DNA from: Chloroflexota bacterium | GTDB taxonomy: Bacteria > Chloroflexota > Anaerolineae > Promineifilales > Promineifilaceae | Assembly: GCA_020628815.1 (NCBI GenBank) | Contig: JAHDEN010000010.1 | Coordinates: 1 to 60,634 of the forward strand | Direction of reading: 5' to 3' | Length of the DNA stretch: 60,634 bases | Part shown: piece after piece, positions 7,823-18,100 of the stretch | Position numbering within the stretch: position 1 is the first letter of the stretch | Layout: the number at the start of each line of letters is the position of its first letter | Made by a program: the position numbers and the translations under genes | Notes under the pieces: generated by a model | Seen by the model: the letters and a program-made list of their open reading frames with translations, nothing else | Told to the model about the DNA's origin: nothing | Database searches by the model: none

Positions 7823-10800
7823 ATGAATCCACTAAGTTGTAGTCAGTGCGGGGCCGTAAACGCCTCAAATGCCAGAGTTTGTTATCAATGTAAAAAAATC
7901 CTAAGCATCGGCGCGCATTCAATTTGCGGCTCTTGCTATCATCGCAACCCAGTTCATTTAGCAAACTGTGTAAATTGTGGGATGGAGCTTGTCGAAACCA
8001 AAGAGTTAGAAAAAGAATCCGCTCTTGCGTTTGAAAACATCGTTGATGAAGGAACTGGTCCTTTGACCTTCCCGAGTAACAACGAAGCACCGCTAAACAA
8101 TTTAGATGGGGAAGATGACTCAGATCCTTCGTTTTACGAAGCAAAAACTAAAAAACATGAAATCCCTGAATTCGCGAACACTTCGCCCGATGTGCCAGAA
8201 GCAGAAGTGACCGAGGAATCACCAAGCGGGAATGAGGCTACAGCTACTCACACAGATATTATGGATAATGAAAAAGAGGCCTCAGAAATGGCTGAGCACG
8301 AAAATGATCAACCTATTGTAGGAAACTCAACACCAGATGAAGATGTTGATATTCTTTCTATGCTGGATCTTGATCTAACTGAAGAAAAATTTGCATCCGA
8401 GCCTCCACGTCAAATTTCTGAAGATCAAATTCAACCGACTGATTGGATTAATGAGCTGGTTCCTTCAACCGACGAGCTACCCACCATGGCAGATATGCTC
8501 CCAGAGCCCACAGCACCCAATGCACCTGAAGAGTTAGATGGTGTTGCGATGCCTAGCAGCGTCATGGATCTATTGTTTGGTGATAGTGACTCGGCTGAAA
8601 GTTCTGCGGATGATAAGACTACCCCCGAGCCACCTACCGTTCCAAATATGGAAATCCGTGCTCAAGAGGAAATAGAGATAGCTGAGAACAATGCAGTTTC
8701 ACAAGCTAAAGTCGATACCGCCCCACTCACAGCTAGCCCGGCCGAACCGATTGAACCTGTCATGGCGGACAGCCCAGTAGACAGCTCAATTGAACAAGCA
8801 GCACTGGCCGCAGACCCATCAGCAGAGTTAGACAATGCTGACGGTTGGTTATCTGATGCTTTGACCGACATCGATGTCGATGACTCAGGCAACGATTTAT
8901 TTGAGCAACCAGAGTTAAACCAAGAAGAATTACCAGATTGGATGGACTTTGATTCAGACCAAGAAATTCAAGCTGAGTCAAGCCCTGCCGAACAATCTGC
9001 AGACAACGAAGATCAGCCTTTGGCGTTTTTAGACACCGAAGAAGACGAAGACGCATTGGACTGGCTCACTGATGATTCTGCTACAAAAAATGTAAGCCAA
9101 GTAGAACTGCCTGAGCAAATCAGCGATGTTGCTCAAGAAATGCCTTCTGCTAGCCAAAATGGCACACGTGATTTATCTGCATCTGCCTTTTTAGAACAGG
9201 CAAATGAGCTAAGTGACGATCCGGCCGGACTTGAAGATGGCGGTGCGGTTCAAGCCAATCTACCCAATTGGATTAAGCAAATGGCCCCAGATTCTGAACA
9301 AGAGTCACTGGGCATTGCTCCTGAAATCGAACCTGACAACAGCCAAATGGATGACGATGCACTGTCCGCCATTTTGGAAGATATCGGGGATGATTCGAAC
9401 AGCAGCGTAGCATCAGCGGACATTCAGCCTCCGGCCGCTCTTGAAAGCGAATTAGCGATTGAGCTTCCAGAACCAGTTGAAGAGATGGAAATCCCATCAG
9501 CTGCAGTTGAACAGATCGATGAACCAGAGTTTTCTCCGATGTTTAGCGAAGACTCAGCTATCATTTCGAATGAGATTGCTGATGCAGAAGATGAAATTCT
9601 TGATTTTGTCCCTGTTGATGAACCAGATGATGAAGATTTAATCCGTGATGCAATCACAGCGATTGAATCTGAAATCCAAGAAATCAAAGAGACAACGCCA
9701 GCGCAGACCGATCTTGTTGTTGAGGCTGATATGCCTGAACCAACATCTACGAAAGATTTGCCCGATTGGCTACAGAGTCCTCAAACTTCTCCGTTAAACC
9801 CTGAAGATCTTGGGTTTATTGAAGCAAAAATCGAGGAAGCGAAAGCGATTTCGGCCGATCAGATCACTGAAAACACGGCCGAAGAAATCGACAGTATCAT
9901 TGCTGAGAATGTGGCCGAAGAACCAGAGGTTCCCTCGATCATTAGCGAAATCACTCAAGCACCGGCCGATGCCAGTGACCAACTGGCCCAGTTTGACTGG
10001 GGAGACGTTGAAAGTGTTTTTGACGGCCCAGCAGATACCCCGCCCGCAGATACCCCAGTTGATCTTGAGGTTCCTTCGATTGAAATGCCTGAAGCCCCAG
10101 AAATAACCGAAGAACTAGAAGATCCAGTAGAAGCGGCCGCGTTTGATTGGCTTCAAGATAGTGCGCCACCCAGCTTTGACGAGCCACAAGAAATTAACAC
10201 GGCTGATTTTGCCGATCTTAATTTAGAACCGCTCGAAAACATCAGCATTGGCACACCACATGACCATGATGTCGAGAATACATTACCTCAGGTCGAAGCT
10301 GAGCTACCATCGTCTCTATCTGAAGTTGATTCAGCTTTTGGGATTGATGCAGAATTACCAGCTCAACCCGATTTACCTAAAATTGAAGATATTCTCGGTA
10401 CCGAAGAAATTATCCCTGAGATGAACGCTGATTTCTCGATTGACGCAGAAGCTCCAGCTCTAGAAAGCAGCATGGAAGAGCTAAGTACAGATTTACTTGG
10501 CCAAGAAGCGAATCAAGGGCTGCAAGGTCTCATTGAGGATGAAGCTTCCGCCATCGACCAAACAAACGAATTCAAATCATTTGCAGGTCTTAACGGTGTG
10601 GGGACCGACGAGCTAACGACAGATCCTCTTCAGCCTGACAGCTTTGAACCGCTCAAAGAGTTTCAGGATGAATCAGATGTCTTTGCAACAGTTCGGGACC
10701 AGCCCCCTGTTGAAAATAGCTTCTCTCCAGAATCGCTCACTCCATTTGAAACTGGTCCAATTTCGATTCCTGACCAAGAGCAAGCCAATAATTTCTCACT

Positions 10801-11308
10801 TGATTCTGAAAATCAAAGCGCAGATGATTTCTTTAGCGCTTTAGCAGAAGAAAACAGCTCAACCGAGATGCCATCTTGGGCGAGTGAGTTAACTGAAACA
10901 CCTCAGGCTCCTGAGGCTGATTTAAATCAACCTGTTTCAGACTCTAACCCTCTGGCTGGGATCGATGATGTTGTTGGTATTGCGCCATCAATTTCGAATC
11001 AGGTCTCTGAAATCCAGAATTTACACGCACCACAGATGATGGAGCCAATTGCCCATCGTAAACGGGCGCGCATGGCGGCCCAAGCGGCCGGCACTGTGCC
11101 AATGACCGATCCAACCCAGCCGGTAGTTGTTCCAAAAGAACGGCAAAAGTATCAACCTCGCTTTAATGCGACTCAGTTTGATGGCCGGCCGAGTGTAGAC
11201 AAAAAGAAACGGAACCGACAGGTCGGGTTCTTAGTTGTTGCGGGTGTCTTGACACTTGCAGTGCTAATCGCCGTTTCAGTTCCGTTTGTCATTAGATTAT
11301 TCAACTAA
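7823..11308 (+). CDS. Zinc-ribbon, acidic disordered, tail-anchored membrane protein
   Basis: I take the ATG at 7823 (1161 residues) over an in-frame TTG at 7811, since GGGAA sits just upstream of the ATG. The first 55 residues carry two CxxC-CxxC zinc ribbons (Cys6/9/20/23 and Cys35/38/49/52). About 1000 residues of Asp/Glu/Pro/Ala-rich, apparently disordered chain follow. This chain repeats short Trp motifs such as LPDWM, LDWLTDD, LPNWI, LPDWLQ and FDWLQD. The end is basic (residues about 1070-1130) and then a single membrane helix with a four-residue tail. This predicts a tail-anchored protein with a cytosolic zinc head. The Trp motifs look like repeated docking peptides. Function unknown. 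A strong terminator follows. Confidence 0.85.
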   Translation: MNPLSCSQCGAVNASNARVCYQCKKILSIGAHSICGSCYHRNPVHLANCVNCGMELVETKELEKESALAFENIVDEGTGPLTFPSNNEAPLNNLDGEDDSDPSFYEAKTKKHEIPEFANTSPDVPEAEVTEESPSGNEATATHTDIMDNEKEASEMAEHENDQPIVGNSTPDEDVDILSMLDLDLTEEKFASEPPRQISEDQIQPTDWINELVPSTDELPTMADMLPEPTAPNAPEELDGVAMPSSVMDLLFGDSDSAESSADDKTTPEPPTVPNMEIRAQEEIEIAENNAVSQAKVDTAPLTASPAEPIEPVMADSPVDSSIEQAALAADPSAELDNADGWLSDALTDIDVDDSGNDLFEQPELNQEELPDWMDFDSDQEIQAESSPAEQSADNEDQPLAFLDTEEDEDALDWLTDDSATKNVSQVELPEQISDVAQEMPSASQNGTRDLSASAFLEQANELSDDPAGLEDGGAVQANLPNWIKQMAPDSEQESLGIAPEIEPDNSQMDDDALSAILEDIGDDSNSSVASADIQPPAALESELAIELPEPVEEMEIPSAAVEQIDEPEFSPMFSEDSAIISNEIADAEDEILDFVPVDEPDDEDLIRDAITAIESEIQEIKETTPAQTDLVVEADMPEPTSTKDLPDWLQSPQTSPLNPEDLGFIEAKIEEAKAISADQITENTAEEIDSIIAENVAEEPEVPSIISEITQAPADASDQLAQFDWGDVESVFDGPADTPPADTPVDLEVPSIEMPEAPEITEELEDPVEAAAFDWLQDSAPPSFDEPQEINTADFADLNLEPLENISIGTPHDHDVENTLPQVEAELPSSLSEVDSAFGIDAELPAQPDLPKIEDILGTEEIIPEMNADFSIDAEAPALESSMEELSTDLLGQEANQGLQGLIEDEASAIDQTNEFKSFAGLNGVGTDELTTDPLQPDSFEPLKEFQDESDVFATVRDQPPVENSFSPESLTPFETGPISIPDQEQANNFSLDSENQSADDFFSALAEENSSTEMPSWASELTETPQAPEADLNQPVSDSNPLAGIDDVVGIAPSISNQVSEIQNLHAPQMMEPIAHRKRARMAAQAAGTVPMTDPTQPVVVPKERQKYQPRFNATQFDGRPSVDKKKRNRQVGFLVVAGVLTLAVLIAVSVPFVIRLFN

Positions 11309-11333
11309 TCTGCACAAGGTTAGTTTCTAACAA

Positions 11334-11376
11334 CAAAAAAGCCCCGTTTGGACTCATCCAGACGGGGCTTTTTTTA
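11334..11376. terminator. Bidirectional intrinsic terminator
   Basis: GCCCCGT and ACGGGGC pair across a short loop, with an A-run before and a T-run after, so it can act in both directions. It serves the zinc-ribbon gene (plus) and nusB (minus), which converge here. Confidence 0.9.
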
Positions 11377-11446
11377 TTTGTGTTCGGCCGCCTTCACAAG
11401 ACAGCCTGCTGTATAGCAATTTTTTAGGAACTATTCTAAGTTTATA

Positions 11447-11938
11447 TTATTGGGGCAGTGGCTCTGGAATTTCTGAATCGGAAGGCTCTTCATCTTCGTC
11501 TGTAGGCTCGTCACTCTGCATTTCGGTCTTCAAATTCTCTGACTCATCAGCCAAAGTTCCCAGAACACCATTTACAAATCTTGGAGCACTATCTGATCCG
11601 TAAGTCTTAGCAAGTTCAACCGCTTCGTTGATCGCAACCTTGACCGGCGTCTCACCATCAATCAAAAATTCGTAGATCGCAATGCGTAAAATATTTCGAT
11701 CGATAATCGCCATCTGGTCTAAAGGCCATTCTGGAGCATAACGAGAAATGATAGAGTCCATTTTCGCTTGATAATCGATGATGCCACCGATCAAAACTCT
11801 GGCGAATTCGGCCGCCACGGTTTCCATCTCTTGCTCAGACAATCGCCGGGCCAAAGTTGGTAGTGCTGCATGTCCCGCAAGGTCATATTCGTAAAGGACT
11901 TCTAATGCAAGCCTTCGTGCTCTTCTTCGAGTTCTCAT
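11447..11938 (-). CDS. nusB: Transcription antitermination protein NusB
   Basis: A 163-residue NusB: the arginine-rich start (RTRRRARRLALEVLYEYD), the central IDRNILRIAIYEFL helix and the closing PVKVAINEAVELAKTYG and FVNGVLG motifs are all present. NusB binds boxA RNA with S10 (NusE) and promotes antitermination on rRNA operons. After the fold comes an unusual acidic, proline-containing tail of about 30 residues, not part of the core family. It follows the Asp23-family gene by 43 bp on the same strand, an arrangement also common in Firmicutes. TTAGGA lies about 10 bp before the ATG. Confidence 0.95.
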   Translation of the reverse strand: MRTRRRARRLALEVLYEYDLAGHAALPTLARRLSEQEMETVAAEFARVLIGGIIDYQAKMDSIISRYAPEWPLDQMAIIDRNILRIAIYEFLIDGETPVKVAINEAVELAKTYGSDSAPRFVNGVLGTLADESENLKTEMQSDEPTDEDEEPSDSEIPEPLPQ

Positions 11939-11987
11939 AGTTCAGTTCCTAACTTGTTTCAGAGTTCGTATTAATCAGTCCAGAGAT

Positions 11988-12344
11988 TTACGCGGTTTCG
12001 CTTTTAAAAGAGACGTTTTCAACATGAACATCAACTGCTTCAATATTCGCACCCACAATTTGATCTACAGCATCAACAACAGCAACTTGAATAGCTCTTG
12101 CAGATTCGACCATATTTGAATTCTCTTGTAATGTGACGTGTACGTCGATTTTGAGACCGCCTTCAGATGACTGAAGAGTAACTCCTTCTCTTCCTTGCCC
12201 TCGGCGGAAAATGCTTGTAGATGGGGAGGTCAATGATGCAACATCAGCCACACTCAGTGTCGCTTCTCGCACCACGGTCATCATGACTTCAGGCGCAACG
12301 ATGATCTGACCATAATTTGTTGAGTTGTTAGTGTTCACTAGCAT
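11988..12344 (-). CDS. Asp23/Gls24 family envelope stress protein
   Basis: The 118-residue product (ATG at 12344; a TTG at 12356 is in frame) contains the Asp23/Gls24 core: GQIIVAPEVMMTVVREAT, a GVTLQSSEGGLKIDVHV strand pair and the final VDVHVENV. In Gram-positive bacteria these small proteins form membrane-associated networks and respond to envelope stress. It lies upstream of nusB and probably shares its transcript. No Shine-Dalgarno is visible before either start, so leaderless translation is possible. Confidence 0.85.
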   Translation of the reverse strand: MLVNTNNSTNYGQIIVAPEVMMTVVREATLSVADVASLTSPSTSIFRRGQGREGVTLQSSEGGLKIDVHVTLQENSNMVESARAIQVAVVDAVDQIVGANIEAVDVHVENVSFKSETA

Positions 12345-12463
12345 AGGATAACACAAAAAAGGGTACTAATATCCCTATAATTAACGATTTGAGACCAATG
12401 TACTATTAACAAACAAGTAAAATGGCGTGAAATTATCCAAACCAAAAAAAATTATACAATTAC

Positions 12464-12480
12464 TGTGCAATCTTTGCACA
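12464..12480 (-). terminator. Possible weak terminator after fabG
   Basis: On the minus strand TGTGCAA-AGA-TTGCACA forms a 7-bp stem immediately after the fabG stop codon. The run of eight T comes only about 11 bases later, which is far for a classical intrinsic terminator, so confidence is low. The remaining gap up to 12344 must hold the asp23 promoter, which I could not place. Confidence 0.35.
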
Positions 12481-13227
12481 CTACATTGCAATCCCGCCGT
12501 CTACGCGAAGGGTTTCGCCGGTGATAAAAGCCGCATGATCGGAGGCAAGAAAAGTAACCGCATGTGCGATTTCTTCCGGCTTTCCCATCCGGCCAAGCGG
12601 CGTGCTTTCCGTAATCCACTTAACCCGGTCCTCGTCTAAAACTGAGGTTAGGTCGGTTGGAATAAAACCAGGAGCGATGCAATTAACCGTAATCGCTCGC
12701 CCACCTAATTCTTTTGCTAATGCTTTGCTAAAGCCGATCATACCGGCTTTTGAAGCTGAATAATTTGATTGACCAGGTAGCCCGATCAAGCCAGAGACAG
12801 AACTGATGTTGATAATCCGGCCGCCATTTTTCTTCCGAATCATCGGCCGAGCAACCGCTTTTGTCATGTTAAAGGCGCTCTTTAGGTTAATGTCCATGAC
12901 ATCGTCCCATTGAGCCTCTTTCATTGTCATTAACAGCGTGTCTTTGGTGGTACCTGCATTGTTTACCAAAATATCGACTTGCCCATAAGCTTCGATTGCT
13001 GCTTTGCCCAACGCTTGTGCTTGATCAAAATCGCTAACGTCAGCTTGGACAGCAATCGCTTCGCTTCCCAAAGCATTGATCGCAGCAACTGTTTCATTTG
13101 CGGCATCTGCATTGCTGTTGTAGTTCACAACAATTTTCGCCCCATTTTTTGCCAGATCTTCAGATATGGCCCGGCCGATTCCCCGAGACCCACCTGTTAC
13201 AATTGCAACCTTTCCTTCCAACAACAT
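12481..13227 (-). CDS. fabG: 3-oxoacyl-[acyl-carrier-protein] reductase
   Basis: A 248-residue classical SDR. The cofactor motif TGGSRGIG lies near residue 11, NNAG near 89, and the catalytic Ser, Tyr and Lys are in SSVSGLIG and YSASKAG. The C-terminus ends RVDGGIAM, typical of FabG. It reduces 3-oxoacyl-ACP with NADPH in fatty acid elongation. It follows fabD by 51 bp, so the order is rpmF-fabD-fabG, a shortened form of the usual rpmF-plsX-fabH-fabD-fabG-acpP cluster. No acpP, fabH or plsX is in the immediate vicinity. Confidence 0.95.
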   Translation of the reverse strand: MLLEGKVAIVTGGSRGIGRAISEDLAKNGAKIVVNYNSNADAANETVAAINALGSEAIAVQADVSDFDQAQALGKAAIEAYGQVDILVNNAGTTKDTLLMTMKEAQWDDVMDINLKSAFNMTKAVARPMIRKKNGGRIINISSVSGLIGLPGQSNYSASKAGMIGFSKALAKELGGRAITVNCIAPGFIPTDLTSVLDEDRVKWITESTPLGRMGKPEEIAHAVTFLASDHAAFITGETLRVDGGIAM

Positions 13228-13278
13228 GTTCCTGTTCCTCTACCTTTATTCAGGTTTTGTCCAATTTTTGCTAATTAT

Positions 13279-14181
13279 CTAGCCAAACTGTTTACGTGCA
13301 ACTTTACGATCAATGCGCTTCATAAGTTTTTGTAAAACGTCGCCAGAGCCAACTTCATACATTTCTGTAATCCCTTGGCCAGCCAAATATTGCATCGATT
13401 CGGTCCAGCGCACTGACCCTGTTAGCTGAGCATTCAATTCTGCCCGAATCTGTTCTGAGCTGGTTAGCGGTGCCGCAGTTGTATTGCCTATGACTGGAAC
13501 CGAAGGGGCATTGATTGTAATTTTGTCTAAAGCTGCAGAAAATTCGGCCGAAGCTGATGCCATCAAAGGAGAATGGGCCGCGATGGTAATTGTCAAAGGA
13601 ACAACTTTTCTAGCTCCCATCTCTTGCATCACTTCACCCGTACGTGCCACTGCGTCTGAATCTCCAGAGACCACAATTTGTCCGGGACAATTATCGTTTG
13701 CCAATTGAACCCGTTGACCGGTATCAGCGGCCGCTTTTTCGCAAGCTTCTGTAACTTGGGCTGCATCTAATCCCAATACAGCCGCCATACCACCAGGGGC
13801 TTTTTCGCCAGCGGCTTTCATCAACTCACCACGTTGGCGCACAAGTCGCAAGCCATCTTCAAATGAGATGGCACCAGCCGCGGCTAACGCGCTGAGTTCG
13901 CCCAAGCTATGCCCGGCCATAAAATCTGCGGCCGGATACGCATCGCCAGCCTCTTCCATCGCTTTTAAAACAGCCATGCTGGTAACATACAAAGCGGGCT
14001 GTTGGTTTACCGTATCAGTCAATTGATCTTCGGGGCCGTTAAAACACAGGTCCTGAATAGAAAAGCCGAGGATTTCATCAGCCTGCACAAATATGTCGCG
14101 TGCGGCCGAGCTGCTTTCACAAGCTGCTTGCCCCATGCCCACACTGTGTGACCCTTGTCCTGGAAAAAGATATGCGATCAT
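13279..14181 (-). CDS. fabD: Malonyl-CoA:ACP transacylase
   Basis: A 300-residue FabD: the start FPGQGSHSVGMGQ is the oxyanion loop, GHSLGE holds the nucleophilic serine, and AAHSPLM holds the catalytic histidine. It loads malonate onto ACP for fatty acid synthesis. The start is fixed by the conserved N-terminus. Oddly, a strong terminator hairpin ends only about 13 bp before this ATG, and no Shine-Dalgarno lies between, so expression must come from terminator read-through or from a leaderless transcript. Confidence 0.95.
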   Translation of the reverse strand: MIAYLFPGQGSHSVGMGQAACESSSAARDIFVQADEILGFSIQDLCFNGPEDQLTDTVNQQPALYVTSMAVLKAMEEAGDAYPAADFMAGHSLGELSALAAAGAISFEDGLRLVRQRGELMKAAGEKAPGGMAAVLGLDAAQVTEACEKAAADTGQRVQLANDNCPGQIVVSGDSDAVARTGEVMQEMGARKVVPLTITIAAHSPLMASASAEFSAALDKITINAPSVPVIGNTTAAPLTSSEQIRAELNAQLTGSVRWTESMQYLAGQGITEMYEVGSGDVLQKLMKRIDRKVARKQFG

Positions 14182-14194
14182 AATTTTTTATGGC

Positions 14195-14240
14195 AAAAAA
14201 AAAGACTGGAGTCCGGATAATGTCATCCGGTGCCAGTCTT
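14195..14240 (-). terminator. Strong intrinsic terminator between rpmF and fabD
   Basis: AAGACTGG and CCAGTCTT, with an inner CCGGAT/ATCCGG stem, form a long hairpin followed on the minus strand by nine T. It lies 24 bp past the rpmF stop and 13 bp ahead of the fabD start, and so probably sets the ratio of rpmF to fab expression. Confidence 0.9.
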
Positions 14241-14264
14241 CATCAAAACAGACGAAGCGAGTTA

Positions 14265-14450
14265 CTACGCTTCGTCGAGACCTAACATTTTACGACCTTT
14301 TTTAGTCGTAACTGCACGGCGCAGGCGATGAGGGATCATCAAGTCATCTGCATCGGCACATGAAAATAATTGTGTTTTACGCAAGCTGTCGTGTGTACGA
14401 CGACGGTCACGACGTGCTTTAGAAATTTTTCTCTTGGGTAATGCACCCAT
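14265..14450 (-). CDS. rpmF: 50S ribosomal protein L32
   Basis: A 61-residue bL32: MGALPKRKISKARRDRRR followed by the THDSLRKTQLFSC segment and a basic tail. Only one cysteine of the two zinc-knuckle pairs of C+ L32 proteins remains, so this is a zinc-independent (C-) type. GAGAGGAT just before the ATG is a good ribosome site. A perfect consensus promoter lies about 100 bp upstream. Confidence 0.95.
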   Translation of the reverse strand: MGALPKRKISKARRDRRRTHDSLRKTQLFSCADADDLMIPHRLRRAVTTKKGRKMLGLDEA

Positions 14451-14545
14451 AATACTATCCTCTCTAATAACCCAGTTTTGGCTGGTGGAAATAAGTCAAA
14501 GTTTTGGTTATGCCGTTTAAATAGTATACGGCACAGCGACTTGGA

Positions 14546-14573
14546 ATTATAGCTTTTCAGCACCCCGTGTCAA
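14546..14573 (-). promoter_or_regulatory. Consensus sigma-70 promoter of rpmF
   Basis: On the minus strand TTGACA (14568-14573) and TATAAT (14546-14551) are both perfect hexamers, 16 bp apart. The start of transcription would be near 14539, giving a leader of about 90 nt before rpmF. It is the best promoter in the window. Confidence 0.85.
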
Positions 14574-14738
14574 GATGCCTTTGCAGGTTATATACATGAC
14601 AATAGAATTAGATGGGTAAAGGGTAATTTTACCCCTTAAAACAGCATCTGTTGATTTGTAAGAGATAAAAGAGTTAGCCAGTAAAGGGGCGACTCACTTT
14701 ATAGTATTAGCAACAAACTCACCTATTTCGGAGACACC

Positions 14739-15065
14739 ATGTTTTCTTTATTTGGAAATTCACAAGATCCGGTCGTACGTTCGGCCGAAGATCAACAAAA
14801 AGTTGATGCTCAAACTGCAAAATTAAGCTTATATCATTTTGAAGCTTGTCCGTTCTGCCGACGCGTTCGCGATCATATATCACAGCTGAGCCTAAACATT
14901 GAGTTTAGGGACAAGCGTTTGGATGAAAAACATCGCCTAGCATTGCTTGAAGGTGGTGGAAGTGAACAAGTTCCGGCGCTTCGCATTGAAAAAGATGATG
15001 GCACCGTACAGTGGATGTATGAGTCTAGTGACATCAACCAATATTTATCAGCCCAGTTTGGATAG
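14739..15065 (+). CDS. Glutaredoxin-like / GST N-terminal domain protein
   Basis: A 108-residue thioredoxin-fold protein. After a 30-residue lead comes LSLYHFEACPFCRRVRDHI, in which CPFC is a dithiol active site, then VPALRIEKDDG with the cis-proline, and a YESSDINQYL helix typical of GST N-terminal domains. A thiol-disulfide oxidoreductase acting with glutathione-like or other thiols is likely. GGAG lies before the ATG. It is a single gene flanked by a terminator and divergent from rpmF. Confidence 0.85.
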   Translation: MFSLFGNSQDPVVRSAEDQQKVDAQTAKLSLYHFEACPFCRRVRDHISQLSLNIEFRDKRLDEKHRLALLEGGGSEQVPALRIEKDDGTVQWMYESSDINQYLSAQFG

Positions 15066-15076
15066 ATAAAACTTTA

Positions 15077-15119
15077 AGACCCGTCAGAGATAGAAAACCT
15101 GACGGGTCTCATCTTTATA
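15077..15119. terminator. Terminator between convergent grx-like and A2M genes
   Basis: AGACCCGTCAG (15077-15087) pairs perfectly with CTGACGGGTCT (15099-15109). A mixed T-rich tail follows on the plus side. It lies 11 bp after one stop codon and about 20 bp from the converging one. Confidence 0.75.
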
Positions 15120-15130
15120 AAAGTTCAACC

Positions 15131-18100
15131 CTACTCAATCGTGACCTGCATTAGATAGCCTGTATCACCCCCAACAGATGAAAGCACAATCGAATAATCA
15201 CCATCGGCCGGAAGTTCTCCTTGCCACATGGGTTGATCGGCCGTTACCGTGCCGATATTCGAGCCGTCAGGTGCCGTGACCACAAACACCACATCGCTAT
15301 TTGGGGAAAAGACGCTGATTGTCATCGATTGGCCCGCAGCGGCACCCAACAGATAGTCGGCCGAAGAGCCTGCATCCAACACCCCTTCAACGTCACCAGA
15401 AATTGCGCCGGGAGCAAACTGAATGCGAGTTGGCTCAGCCGCATCTGTTTGTTTGACCAAAGTTGTCCCCACCGGATGAACCTTAAACGTCATGCCAGCC
15501 CCACGGCCGCTAACTTCTGGATGGTAAAACTGCTCAGCCTGTGGCGGGATGACGTTGAACTCTCCCGGCGTGGCGGCCCTTGCCAGATAAACATACTCAT
15601 ACGTCCCTTTCGGCAAATATCTTGAAGACAGCTCAATCTTTTCGTCGCGCCGTTGCACATGTTGGAAATACCACCAGCCGTAACCGCGGGTGTAGTAGTT
15701 ATAGTAACGAGGTGTGCGATCTGTTCTGGAACCACCCTGCTCTTGATTGATGGGGTCGTTCTGCACCGAAGTTTCAAGCGTCGTGTCGATCGGTTCTAAT
15801 CCGGCCGGGAGCCAGTCAGCGATACCCACATAATGCAATGCGCTCGGCGCCACAATGCTCAAGCGCACCATCACTGTGTCGCCAACCACCGCCTCGGTAA
15901 TCGGCTCCGTTGGATTATCAGGGTGATAATAGCTGCGGCTGATCACAATCCCATCGTCCCGGGGTTGCACCTGATCCACCGGCAAAAACATCTTCATATA
16001 CGTGGTGTAGTACAGATTCCCTTCGCCGTCTGACCGGCCGATGGCAAGTCGATTCAGTTCATTCCGATCTAGCTCAGACACATCGCGCACAATCTCAGTT
16101 GTTTCACGGACATCTTGCGGGGTGACATTGCCTTCCCCGACCAACTCACCATTCAGTGCCACTTCAAACAGATAATCAGGGTTCAGTTCACCCGTCTCCA
16201 CCATCCAATCGGTCAGCGCCATAATGGTCCAAGCGGTTTCTTGTGTTCCGCTCCAACGGCCGCTTTCACGATGGTTCATGAGCCAACGCACACTATTTGC
16301 CGCCAGCCGGTTTTCTGGGTCGATGTGGGCCAACGTCCCCATCACAATCGCCGTCGTCCGTGTGTCGGTGTTCCAATTGTAGTAGTCATATCCAGTCTCT
16401 TCTTCCCAATGGGTGCCGGTTGCCGAAACCGTCGCATGAGAGGTGAAATCTGCAATCAGGGTGTCTAAACGAGGGTCATCTGGGTCAGTTAGATGGATGG
16501 CGCGGGCCAAGTAGCCCAGCGCATACAAATCGATATCTTCGCGGGTCTCAAACAGGGTTTCAACCATGTTCGGGTTGGGTTGCCCACCCTTGGTTAAAAC
16601 ATAAAGAACAAACGCCTGCCGATTGAACTTCGGCCGTGCGGTCAACCCATCCGCCCGGCTGTGTTTGTTGCGCAAATAGCTCAGCCCTTGCGAGATCACA
16701 TCTTCGCGCACCTCATAGCCAGCTTCCTGCGCTTCTATTAAAGAGAGCACCACATAGGCGGCAACCAACGTCGTTGTTTCGCTGCGTGGATTATCCCACC
16801 AAGCCCAGCCACCGTTTGGCCGCTGCCGTGCATAAATCTTTTGCAACGCCACATTGACCTGTGTTTCCAGCTGTTGCTCCAAAGCCGGATCACTTGTGCC
16901 GGTTTTCTTGAGCGCTTGGGTCGTTAACACATTGGGCAAAAACTTAGAAACAACCTGCTCGGTGCATTCATATTCGTAGTGGCGCAAATAGTCTAAACCG
17001 GTGGTCATGGCGGCCGCCAGCGATGGTGAGAGTTCAACTGTCACTTCTCCCTGAGTCGGCACATAATCGCTGTCAGCATAAACGGGCAAGGCCAAGGATT
17101 CGACAGCCACACCTCCGTTTAACAGCTCGCCTGACGTTCCAACCGTTTCAGGGACTTCGTATTTGTAGACCGGTATCCCTTGATTTTCTAGCGTCCCCAA
17201 CGTCGGCCGAGACGCATCGCTAAAGCCACCACCGTTGGCCGTAAACACCAAATCTACCCGACTGGTGTCTAGGGCGATGGCGTCCCATGTCACAAACGCT
17301 TGCCCTTCGGCGGGGATATTCACCGCCCGAGGAGAGCCATCTACCAAATCAAGACCGGTGGCTTGAATTTCTATTCGCGCTCCGATCTGGGAGTCGGTTG
17401 TGTTTCGCACGACGGTCCCCACGCTAACCCGATCTCCCACCACAAAAAAGCGAGGGGTTTGCGGGCTAACCAACAGCGGCCGAGTACTGACAATGTCGTT
17501 GGTCGCCTGCCCGACTTTGGTGTCGACCGTAATCGCCCGCACGTCCATGCGCCACGTCGTCAGGTTATCGGGCAGTGTCACAGTCGCCGTCGCTTTACCG
17601 TTTGCATCTGTATTTATCACGGCCGACCAATAGGCGGTATCTTTAAATATTTCACGGATCGATGTGACCCCTTCAGCCCCAAAACCGCCGCCACCCCCTT
17701 TGGCCTTCTCTTCAACTTCCGCATTGTAGCTATCCATCTCTTTGGTTAACAGCAATGCGGTCGCCACGCTCAAACTCTGTTCAGAGTAAAAGAAGTCGAG
17801 CATTGTCGGAATCTGCTCTTTCTTGAGCGACAAAACGGCCAAGTCAACCAGCGCCAGCGACAGCTCCGCCTCAACCGTGGAGCCGTTGGCATCAGTGACA
17901 GTAATGTCGTATCGCACGCTGTCACGCGGTCCAACTTTAGCCCTGTCCGGAACGATGGTGATGTCCAGTTCTTGCTGCTCACGGTCAACGGTAAACTGGG
18001 CGTACCCTACTTTAAAATCTGGATGATTGCTAAACTCATCGACCCCTTTCATCACCATGACCGACACATAGACATTGGGGGCCATTTCGGCCGTAATCGG

